Of a stretch of DNA of 64,000 bases, positions 55,261 to 64,000 are shown one piece after another. Location of the stretch: contig JACGCM010001954.1 in NCBI GenBank assembly GCA_014058105.1, forward strand, positions 1,952,827 to 2,016,826, written 5' to 3'. The position numbers and the translations under genes are program-made. The first letter of the stretch is position 1. The number at the start of each line of letters is the position of its first letter. This stretch comes from Kingdonia uniflora. Its lineage: Eukaryota; Streptophyta; Magnoliopsida; Ranunculales; Circaeasteraceae. Under the pieces are notes generated by a model. It did no database searches and was not told the origin of the DNA. It saw nothing but the letters and a program-made list of their open reading frames with translations.

Positions 55261-58076
55261 GACTTGTTTGGTCTAGGCTTATCCGAGCAAGGCTTGTTGG
55301 GCATTTGCTTGTCAGAGCGTAGATGGATTGTGCCTACGTCTGTCAGAGCAGATCAGAGTGATGATTCCCGAGTTGGTAGTATGGGATACCCATTTGGCAG
55401 TTGTTACCCCCAGAGCCGTAGTTGCTCCGTACAGAAGATCCAAGCACCGTTGTGAATGCTTGTAGAGCGGATTGCCTACATGTTGGTTGATATTGGGCGC
55501 AAGAGAAAGGCTCCATATCTGAGCGCTAGATTGCTCAAGTTAAGTGTGCTTTGGACAATGACGCTAAAAGGGGGATTGATATTTGAGTTGGACGCGATGA
55601 TCTATATCGTTGGCTATCTCTAGAAGGTTGGTCAGTATAGAAGATGCTCTATGAAGAACAATAATAAAGTGATCTTGCAGGTGGTTATTTGCATTCGGTC
55701 TGCATATGCACTGCGAAGTTTAGTAACAGTTGTGATCAAGGACGATGCCCCTCAGCATAGATCGATATGGTCAGTGTCAGTTGCCGAGTACTTTCGTGTG
55801 GAAGCCACGAAGCTTGGTTTGGTTGGAATTCCTTAGTGTCTACAAAAGATTGAAGTAGAATCCTGCGAGATACTCGTTTTGATTGTCCAGAGTTGGACAT
55901 AGACGTTCCAGAGGTGAATGTCATGAGCCGATGTTGAAACGGCATGAAGTAAGAGATGAAGACATGGTTTGGGTCCCGAGTTTGCACACAGTGATATCGT
56001 CAGGTAGATTTTGAGGGCAGAGTTTCTCGTTGTTACGCGACATGAACCGCGCTTCCACAAGTTGGGTTGTCGCTTGATGGCAATTGGTCCCTAGTTACAC
56101 TGCTTTGCTCACTCAAAGAAGGCAAGTTGCCGAGTGATGCTTGTTCTCTGGCTCCGTAGTGAGTTTCAGGTTTGTCGGCGTTCGAGTGCTCTAGCCGTGT
56201 TGATCCATGTTGTTCCACAAGATGGCTCTGTGTCATTTTAAGCTCACAGATGGATGAAGACTCACGTTTTCGAAGGTTAGTAAGTTACGTGGTTGTCGCA
56301 AAACAGAGTTGAGCTACAGTCAGTTGCGCAGGTTACCCTAGACATGATCTCAGATGGAAGAATGCTCTAGGATGAAAGATCATGAGCAGAATTGGATGTT
56401 AGTTTCCCAATTCCTTATCACTTGGTGGTTGGCGGTAGGGATAGAGTTCCCGTGCCTCGTTCTTTGTATTGATGGAGTGTCTTTTGAAGACCACATCCCA
56501 GTGACCGGTAAGAGTTGGCCGCATTTGTTGAAGGTAGTACAGAGACAGAGAATGGCTACACTTCAATTTAAAGATAATTGCGACGGTATGAATGTTGGTC
56601 TCCGCGAGTATGATAGCAGTTGGACATGGCAAGCCAACGAGCTCAGGGCGCCAGGTGTAGTGGCAGTATCTTGTTCCCAAGTTCCCCAAGTACTCAGGTT
56701 TGAGTAGGGATGAAAAGATGGAAAAATGCTTCAGCAGTCAGTCAGTTATATGTCACAACTTTGTTCTCGACATGGACGTCGAGCTTATTGAGTATGGGAA
56801 GAGCTGTAAATTGTGACGCAGATGTACGCAGGATCCAGCAAGGGTCATTACCACCGGAGTTTGGCAAGTACAGATGCCAGTGCTAAGTCCTCGTTAGAGA
56901 AGATGCATTGAGAAGTCCTCCTTGGAAAGTGAGGCAGATAAGTGTCCTCCGAAGTTGAGAGACCTTGGTGACGCCGGAGTAGCGATCACTCTTCCTACAG
57001 CCAAGTAAGGTGCAGATGCCATCTATCGTTACATTAGTTTGATGATGGCATACTACGAAAAGGTAGAGAACGTGGCTGCACAGATAGATGTCTCATGTGT
57101 TTGACAAGTTCACACAGGACACCTTTATGGCAGACCTCGATGGTTAGCTGGCGGTAGGGAGCAGAGTACCCGCACCTTGATAGGCTGCCTCGATGGTTTT
57201 GTTGGTGGTAAGAATAGAGTGGTTTGTGCCTTGTTGAGAGTATGCTACCTTCTAGGAGCTACCCTCCCTCGCCCAAGTGAACAATGAGCACTAGTTCATT
57301 TCTATACTGGTAAGGCTAGAGTGCCGCATCTATATGTTGTGTTCCAGATGTTTCGTAAGAAGGGCAGACATGGTTTGAAGACCTTTGCAGAGTTAGTTGC
57401 AGGGCAGTCAGGCAGTTTCAGAGTGCGGCAGTCATTCCGTAGCAGATGGGAAGAGTTTACCCCTTGGTTTTAGCAGACTTGCTCCTTACCACTCGCAGCT
57501 GAAGAGTGAAGTTTGAAGCCGAGATTCACAGAAGATTGAACTCTCGAACAACAAAGGCATTGTGCTACACGAAGGAAAAGTGCACTGGTGTGACTCAGAA
57601 GAGAGCGCATCTTTTTGGATGGGATTGCAGATATCCTCGTCGGGGTGTCCGGAGGAGACGCCCAAGGTTTGTCGAGTAAAGTGACATTCAGTTTGTGTCA
57701 GGGGAGAAGGTGTTTTGCAGTAGGATGCAGCACATTTCATAGGGCGCGATGCTAGAGAGCACCGCCCATACATTTATCAGAAGGCTTGAGGCCGCGGAAC
57801 AATATCTAGAAGAGAAGGTATACTCCAGAGTTCGAATGAAGGTTCAGTTACCACGCACTTCAGTTGGAAAGGCTAAAGGTCAAGATTCAGTCATGAAGAA
57901 CGCAGTTGTCAGTATCGAGACCAGCAGTTGGGCTCAGTATCCGCTAGTGTAGAAGAAGATATAGTACTCTGAACTAAGTGTGGGAGAGTTGTTAATTTCT
58001 TGATGATGCAGAAGATTGAATCCTTGAAGAGTCGTGTGGAAGAAGGTTCTCAACGAGGACGTCGAGATTATTTTAA
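55261..58076 (+). other. Interior of the non-coding LTR element
   Basis: No frame resembles gag, protease, reverse transcriptase or integrase. The longest + frame (56354-56707, 117 residues, start M-E-E-C-S-R-M-K-D-H) matches nothing I know and is probably chance. Phrases such as GGTTGGCGGTAGGGA/GTTGGTGGTAAGAATAGAG recur (56428, 57150, 57202), hinting at internal duplication. Confidence 0.55.
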
Positions 58077-58078
58077 GT

Positions 58079-58087
58079 GCGGGAGGG
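58079..58087 (+). other. Polypurine tract of the non-coding element
   Basis: GCGGGAGGG directly before the right LTR (TGTGACGG). Confidence 0.5.
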
Positions 58088-58898
58088 TGTGACGGCCTAC
58101 TGAACGCCGGGCAAATCCACCCGAGTGTTTTGAGATCTGACCTTGGATATATGTTCTCTATATCCTAATATAGCTGCACGCCAAGTTTCGTCGAAAATGG
58201 ATTCGATTATGGGGGCGAAAATGGCCAATACGCTTCGTCTCCAGTTTTAACGTTTCCTTTTGGAATTTAAATATTTACTTAGTAGCTATATTAAGGAAGA
58301 ACCTTGGTCCAATCCTCCCCATCACAAAAAGAGTTTTAATGCTTGGTCATCAGGGACCCCGGCTCAAGGGCTATCTACAAGGGATAGTCATGAGTTCTCC
58401 TAGGCCTAGGGAAGGCTAGAGGACATTATATCGCAATGTGGGCCGCTTTTCCAAAGAGAGCTTTACATGGCGCCGCTATGCCCTACGGGCTACCCGAGAT
58501 GCACCGTCCCTTACAGATGGACAATATAAATAGTCCAGGCTCGTCGCCCCTTCATATATTAGTCCCTTATCTGGAACCCGGCATATTGAGCTACCCTGAT
58601 CAGCTACAGGACAGGTGTGCTTTCCGTACCCCATGCGCGTCAGGAGAGATTACGCTGTAGGGATTATAGAGGGAACCTTCAGCATTGTTGCCTATACCAA
58701 ACACATATTCGATGACCCCTCACAAGTATTCAGGATTATCCGGATGTCGCTTTAGCATCCGTGGTTGGTATTCCACTGGTGCACCGCGCTCGTGAAGATG
58801 GCTGGTACACGGCGTCGGCATGTGCGTGTACGCCGCACGGTCCCGTATTCCGCTGTGCTCCGGGCATTGTAGAGGCAGACCCGGGCTGGGCCGTGACA
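58088..58898 (+). repeat. Right (3') LTR of the non-coding element
   Basis: TGTGACGGCCTACTGAACGC to GGGCTGGGCCGTGACA; partner of 54437-55244. Confidence 0.9.
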
Positions 58899-59500
58899 GA
58901 AATAGATACTAAATTTTTGTTGGATCCATGGCATAAAAGTGGGATCTTAAAAAAAATCCTCAAGCACCTTCTTACTTGTAACTCTCTTGACCATATCCCC
59001 AATTGCCTTCCTAAAATTTCTTATATTCCTGATACTCCAGATAAAATCATTTGGAAACCCTCCCCTAATGGTAGATTTACTGTAACCCATACTGATAACC
59101 ACCTAAGACCATTGGTCTTGAGTCTTTTGGCACCAATTTGCCAAACCTGCTTACATGTTCATTACTTGGTTAGCTATCAAGGGATTCCACTCTACACATG
59201 ATAGGCTGGTTCAAAGCTACATTCTCAAATTCTTAGAGTGTATTTTCTATTAGCAGGCCGATGAGAATTTTGATCGCCTTTTCTCATAATGTTGTATGGC
59301 TATGTCCTTGTAAAGCTTTATCCTCTCTAATTACAACCTTGTTGATCCTAAGGTCAACTTTTTGGGAATGGTTGATTGGCTGGCAAATCCCAATCAAGAA
59401 GCAGTGGCAATAAAAAGTATGGTAGTCTTCTTTTATACAAATATGGAGGGAGAAGAACAACAAGCCCTTTAGAATTGAAACTAAGCCCTTACCTGTGATG
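58899..59500 (+). pseudogene. LINE 2, zinc-binding region after the insertion
   Basis: The reading resumes with DKIIWKPSPNGRFTV, then after frameshifts ITWLAIKGFHSTHDRL and near 59450 QIWREKNNKPFRIE. These fit the region between reverse transcriptase and RNase H of an L1 LINE (D-x-I-x-W-K-P-S-x-N-G-x-F-T-V; W-L-A...D-R-L; I-W-x-E-R-N). The LINE end was not found. Confidence 0.7.
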
Positions 59501-59880
59501 TCCGCTTACCTCTTTCTTCCTTTCTTCCTCTTCTCCTCTAGCTGGACTCTTTTCCCTCCCCTCTCTATGAAGTCTATGTCTTTAATTCCAATTGTTCTTC
59601 ACTGCCAGCTATCCTTTTTCCCTCTCCTCTAATCATTAACTTCCTTTCCCCCTGGCCATTTATTCTCCTATCAATAATGCATATATAAACTCTCTACATT
59701 ATAAAACAGTTGATTACACACTAATTCTAATGTTTCATCACACTAGCAAAGAAGATTTAAATCACAAAGACGAACTAACTATATGGTTTCCTTGCCAAAT
59801 ACAAATAATGCAATGCCAAAATGTGCGTAAAATTCCACCATTTTTAATTTATATAAAAAAATTGATAATTGAAGCAACAA
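59501..59880. other. Intergenic, no gene seen
   Basis: CT-rich then AT-rich sequence. It may include the decayed 3' end of LINE 2. Confidence 0.4.
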
Positions 59881-60310
59881 CTGGAATAAGCTTCCCTCTC
59901 CCTCCAATTCCTGAATAGGCCTTCACCGCCAGAATCAAATCCTACGAAGACACTAGCAATGTACTAATCAACGATGAGCCCGGGCTTTGCAAGGACCCAA
60001 GCAACTTCACATGAATCTCCGCTCTAGTTGGCATTGTCTCTAACAATTTAAAATCCGCCAGGGCATAAAATTTCCCCTTAAACACCACCAAATAAAATCA
60101 ATCTTCCAATTTCCTCACTTTCTAAAAAATCTTAGAGCCCCATGATTCTACACAGTATGACCAGACAACCAAGCATTCGTCCCTTTCATACGAGGCGTTA
60201 AGGATTCCATGGGGTCCCTCAATCGCTTTAAATACAAGTGTGTTCTTCTTCCCACTATGTTGCCCATGATTTATGTAAAGGGAGTGCGCATAGTCTTGAT
60301 ACAATGATTT
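59881..60310 (-). pseudogene. F-box/DUF295-like protein relic
   Basis: The minus strand reads HGQHSGKKNTLVFKAIEGPH, ERDECLVVWSYC, a stop, then YLVVFKGKFYALADFKLLE and LLVSS-stop-DLILAVKAYS. The series F-K-G-K-F-Y-A-L followed some 40 residues later by a L-V-S/E-S-x-D-L-x-L-V motif is characteristic of plant DUF295 F-box proteins. The F-box itself is not seen and three stops break the frame. Assignment by motif memory only. Confidence 0.4.
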
Positions 60311-60627
60311 TGACCGACTTACAGATGGAAATTAGATTTCAAGAACTTCACATTCATTTTATTTCATTCTATAAAGCAAAACACGCCCTGAGTCTTTATA
60401 AAACAAAAACTGATCAAAGGAAGCAACAAAGCTTTGGAGCCCTAATGGTACTACTATCCTAAGAAAAACAGTGAAAGGTGAAGGGTGGGATGCCATCTTT
60501 CTTTTATCTTTCCCTTCAACATTTCCAACTTTTTACATGTATTCACAAGTTATGCAATACTTGCTTAACTTTCAACGAGTAATCTTGAAGAGCCACTTTT
60601 ATAGGGATTCTATCGCTGACATCGTTT
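60311..60627. other. Intergenic, no gene seen
   Basis: AT-rich; nothing recognisable. Confidence 0.5.
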
Positions 60628-60635
60628 GATACACG

Positions 60636-61286
60636 TAGGGCTGGCAGTTTGGGTGGTCGGGTCGGGTCGGGCACAGGTCGGGTTTATCCAAGCCAAACAA
60701 ATGTTCGGGTCGGGCTGGGCTAGGCCATATACATTATTTGGGCTGGGTTGGGCCGCCTCGGCGTCAACGTACTTCATCCATGGCCCGCCCATGGTATAAT
60801 CGGGCTGGTACGGGCCGGGTTTGAGCGGGCCATTCCGGGCCAGGTTTGAGCGGGTCATTCCGGGTCGGGCTTTAAAAGGGGTGTTTCTGGCCGATGTACT
60901 AATGAAATTCATGTTTAAATGAAACATATTATATATCTTATAGGACAAAAACTAAAGATTCATTATATGCATTTAAAGAAAACCCCGAAATAGGGAGTTC
61001 GGGCATTCTAAACCCCATTTATCCATAGACTAACGGCTCTTTAAAATACTTGGGTAGTTCGGGCCGGGTTGGTTCGGGCTAGTTCGGGGCTCGGGCTAAC
61101 TTTGAGCCGGGTTTTGTACGGGCCACTTTCGGGCAGGGCTTGGGTCGGGCCGCTTCCTAAAGAAGGTGTCCCATAGCCCGCCCATACAATTAGTTGGGCC
61201 GGTTCGATCTGACCCGAAGAGCATGTCGAGCCGGTTTGGGCTGGGGCAGGCCGGGCCATGGGCTTTAGCCTAAACTGTCAGCCCTA
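60636..61286. mobile_element. hAT-type MITE (651 bp) with exact 8-bp target duplication
   Basis: Ends TAGGGCTGGCAGTTT and, inverted, TAGGGCTGACAGTTT. Flanks GATACACG at 60628-60635 and 61287-61294 are identical. The interior is full of CGGGC/GGGCCGG words at both ends, with an AT-rich core (about 60905-61010). The apparent Pro-rich minus-strand frames over it are by-products of this composition. Confidence 0.9.
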
Positions 61287-61386
61287 GATACACGTAATAA
61301 TCAAAACATAAACCACACAATTGTTCTAATATTTGTATGAAAAAGTGATTTAATCAAATATGTGTCTGCCCTTCACTCTTGTTTAA

Positions 61387-62560
61387 GAGCATCCACAACA
61401 GCTAGGGGAAGGATGACGTGGAGGGTAGATTCTCATCCTTCACCCTCATTTGGGAAAATCAACCCCACAGTAGCTAGGTGACTACCCCTACGTGTCTTTA
61501 CAATATCCACCTTGAGGGTAGATTCTCCACCCTCTAGATGGATATTTGGTGGATTGATGCCGCGCGATTCTGAACTGCGTTTAGGGAGTGAGCCAATGAG
61601 ATGATAACACTTGTCAAGCTTCAAGAGGCCTTTATTCCGCGTTGTTCAGAACTGCGCGTATATACAACGGCTAAGATAGAGACACGTGGACGGCTGAGAT
61701 TTCAGAATGTGTGTAACGGCTAGTTCTTACCGCGCAGTTCAGAACTGCACGGCAAGAGCCTGCAAGTATGAAATGTTCACAAGGTTCCCCTACCATACTT
61801 GGTTTTTCCCTTATCAAACTTCTTCAACAAGAAACACAACGGCTATAAACGACTAGTTTTTTTCATCTATAAAGCCCATTCATCTTTTACTCTCTTAGTC
61901 TTCTACACTCAGCTCATTCCTCTTAATCTCAAACTCAACTTTATTCTCTTTTATCAATTTTACCGAATCATGTTTGACAAAATCCTGGCTGACCTAATCA
62001 TGTCTGACCCATCACTCCTCTTTGAGTCATCTTCTTCATCATCGTCCGGAAGTGAAGAGGTCTCCCGACGTCAAATTGAGATGATGCATGAGTATAATAA
62101 ATTATGATTGAGATGGGAGAAGCAAAAGAAAAGAGCAAGAGGCGACATCATCACGGAGGCGGGGAGGTAGTAAATGGGAAGATTGACAAGCGGAAAGGCC
62201 GTGATCATAAATTGGGAGAGAATACCTTAATCGGATTACTTTGGTGACAACCCAGATTCAGGTATCTCATTTCGTCGTCGATTCCGTATGAGCGAAGGTG
62301 TGTATCAACATATTTATGATCAAATACTTTCTTTGACCCCTATTTTGTCAAAGAGAAAATACCGTTACATAGTACATAGCCTAACCGGGATGAACCACTC
62401 TTCGTTTGGCGGGCCCGTTTGTTGTGTACGAGAATCTTGTCATAGGTACATTATACAACAGGCTATGTCTGGAAGGAAATGAACATCTCAGCTAGTCCAC
62501 AGATGTCTTTCGAATGATCTCTAGTGCCCCGCCTCAACTCCACCTATGACTCGGCCGTGC
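61387..62560 (+). mobile_element. Left part of a PIF/Harbinger-like element with transposase relic
   Basis: The left end GAGCATCCACAACAGCTAG after TAA matches the termini of the MITE at 47659-48710. A Ser-rich N-terminus follows from about 61972 (M-F-D-K-I-L...E-S-S-S-S-S-S-S-G), then H-E-Y-N-K-L, a stop, W-E-K-Q-K-K-R. After frameshifts SDYFGDNPDSGISFRRRFRMS (about 62230-62290) matches the D-Y-F-x-D-x-P...F-R-R-R-F-R-M-S block of PIF/Harbinger transposases. Beyond about 62350 the similarity fades. The right end was not found, so it is either truncated or continues past 64000. Confidence 0.6.
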
Positions 62561-62839
62561 GGTCAACGTATTGCCTCGAGTCATCATAAGCCATACCACT
62601 TCCTGGGGATTGATGCCACAACTTTATCTATACTATACTAGGTGGACATGGGTAAGGTACTTGCATCACCGGGATCGGTATCCATTTACGTTGATTGCTC
62701 TCATTCCAGCCAAATCCATGACCATCCCATATCATGTTGATCGCTGGTCGCCTGAACAACCAAAGTCTTGCACCTGCAAAGACTTAGTTAACTCAACGTA
62801 GTGGCAAGTGTACATTGGGACTCACTATCACGCCCGACT

Positions 62840-64000
62840 ATCTAAATATTTTTAGCCCTCTTGACTAAATTGTAATGATCTTGGGATTTGGATGAACGGC
62901 ACGCCAATATCTCATGTAATCTACGTCTAAACAAGATAATTTTGTGACCATCGTAGAAATCACATCTTTCAGACCCTAATATAACTCTCGATCGTACCGC
63001 AGGAATTCCATAATCTCTTGGGGGGTCATATAGCACACCGATCTTCCCCGGTCAACTGACGCTACACGGGTCTCCTAAATACCAAAGCGTACCGTTCTCG
63101 TATAGGACTGAAACCAAGGGAACCCTCTTTGAACTCCAAATGCACAACTCTTACCTCTGGGCAGATTAATTGTCTAGACTTTTGCCATGGTTGCCAATCT
63201 ATGTTGGTTCTGTCCTTCCATTTTATCATTTCTCTGATCACATCAAAAGATGATGGATTTCAAACTCCGAATTAGCCTTCATATCTCCACGCACCCATAC
63301 GGGGATAAATATGGTTAAAGCTCAAACCTTCACCAAATACATTCCAAACCGGCAATACTAAAAAACTAGAACTCCAACATAGCATAGAATCCTGTGATCG
63401 ATTTCTTCACCTTCCTATTCTTCAGCACTGAGACTTCATCTAGTCCCTGATACAAATATACCATAATCGGCGTACCCCAATCGAATACTGACGCACCTAG
63501 GATATCGTAGTCAGTCAAAGAGGCAAGATAACCCGTCAGAAGAGATGTTTTGCGCATTCGATAAGAGATATTACCCATCATATAGGCAATAAATGACCTC
63601 GTATATAATATATCCAACTCTTGGTTGTAATTGTTTAGCTATGGAATCAAAGCCTCTTTCCACGTCTTTAAATAGGCAAAAGTGATGTTACCGGACCTGA
63701 TGCCAATACTTGTGATTCCCGGAATATCTTTTCTGCTTCGTCAACTTTTGGAGTAACTTCTCGTCGTATGGGAGTTCGCGACCCCTCCCACAAGATATGC
63801 CCATAGCATGACGAAGTCTAACGGCGTAAAGCTAAGTTTCCTCACAAAGGAAGTGAAATGTATGGGTGGAAGGCCACCCCCTTCCACGAGAGCATGAATC
63901 AAGCGGTTATCCGAGTTTTCAGCCTTAATCCGCAAAAATAATTTTAAAACCCATATCGTCGACCACTTCTTCAACGTCGGATACGGCACAATCCCTTGGT
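62840..64000 (-). pseudogene. Plant mobile domain (aminotransferase-like) protein relic
   Basis: From the right edge leftwards: L-S-F-T-P-L-D-F-V-M-L (about 63810), SFIAYMMGNISYRM (about 63590), then LTDYDILGASVFDWGTPIMV with YLYQGLDEVS and SITGFYAMLEF (63366-63540). This is the plant mobile domain layout (L-x-D...Y-x-W-G-x-x-x-L-x-x-L-Y-x-x-L). A later piece (62842-63036) has R-S-R-V-I-L-G-S-E-R-C. Frames shift and stop. Such domains occur in Tat-type and MULE elements and in the MAIN family; which source applies is unclear because the start is outside the window. Confidence 0.5.

Larger units (their letters stand above)
54437..58898 (+). mobile_element. Non-coding LTR retrotransposon inserted in LINE 2
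   Basis: LTRs of about 810 bp (54437-55244, 58088-58898) enclose 2.84 kb without recognisable gag or pol. A primer-binding site resembling the initiator-Met type follows the left LTR and a purine tract precedes the right LTR, setting the + orientation. Flanks GAAAG (54431-54435) and GAAAT (58899-58903) fit a 5-bp target duplication, allowing one base of doubt at the LTR tip. LINE 2 motifs resume right after it. It looks like a non-autonomous (LARD-like) element or one with a fully decayed interior. Confidence 0.8.

Noticed and set aside
56354..56707. 117-residue frame in the non-coding LTR element as a gene
   Set aside because: No similarity to any family I know, no domain, and a similar frame is open on the other strand; likely chance.
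60610..60948. Pro-rich minus-strand frame
   Set aside because: It comes from CGGGC/GGGCC word repeats inside a hAT MITE.

Overview
This is plant nuclear DNA, probably from a eudicot. It is AT-rich and holds only one intact-looking host gene. The rest is degraded plant transposable elements: Ty3/gypsy of the Tat/Retand/Ogre type, L1-type LINEs, a Mutator-like element (MULE), hAT and PIF/Harbinger MITEs, and a non-coding LTR element. The gene has spliceosomal introns. The genus cannot be named from sequence alone.

Layout. From 1 to about 46,940 the window is one deep nest built inside a single LINE on the + strand. LINE pieces remain at 6598-7162 and 14389-14821 (reverse transcriptase), 15916-16350 (zinc-binding region), 16801-16985 and 46109-46470 (RNase H), and 46887-46936 (3' end). 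Into it went, from left to right: a gypsy LTR (6252-6597) that itself took up Tat-like element A (1-6251, minus strand, running off the left edge); a 7.2-kb MULE (7163-14388) with TIRs of about 225 bp; an unclassified 1.1-kb insert (about 14822-15915); a tRNA-related repeat (about 16355-16800); Tat-like element B (16986-46108, minus strand) with both LTRs and a target duplication; and a 400-bp hAT MITE (46479-46878). Element B is itself split inside its second RNase H domain by a third Tat-like element, C (28005-41587, minus strand).

Elements B and C each carry, on the strand opposite to gag-pol, a second gene region: small ORFs behind TATA boxes, a domain resembling the Pfam 'putative gypsy type transposon' family, and long coiled coils. 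In C these exons are separated by plausible introns. This antisense gene region is the most interesting biology in the window.

Right part. A composite MITE (47659-48710) lies just upstream of a complete four-exon gene for a leukotriene A4 hydrolase-type M1 aminopeptidase (49050-52256, + strand, 612 aa). After it come a 142-bp tandem duplication, a second LINE (54030-59480) split by an LTR element with no recognisable gag or pol (54437-58898), an F-box/DUF295-like relic, a second hAT MITE with an exact 8-bp duplication (60636-61286), the left part of a PIF/Harbinger-like element (from 61387), and a plant-mobile-domain relic on the minus strand running off the right edge.

The TE genes carry many in-frame stops and frameshifts, so they are pseudogenes as they stand. 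All identities come from reading translations by eye; no database search was run.
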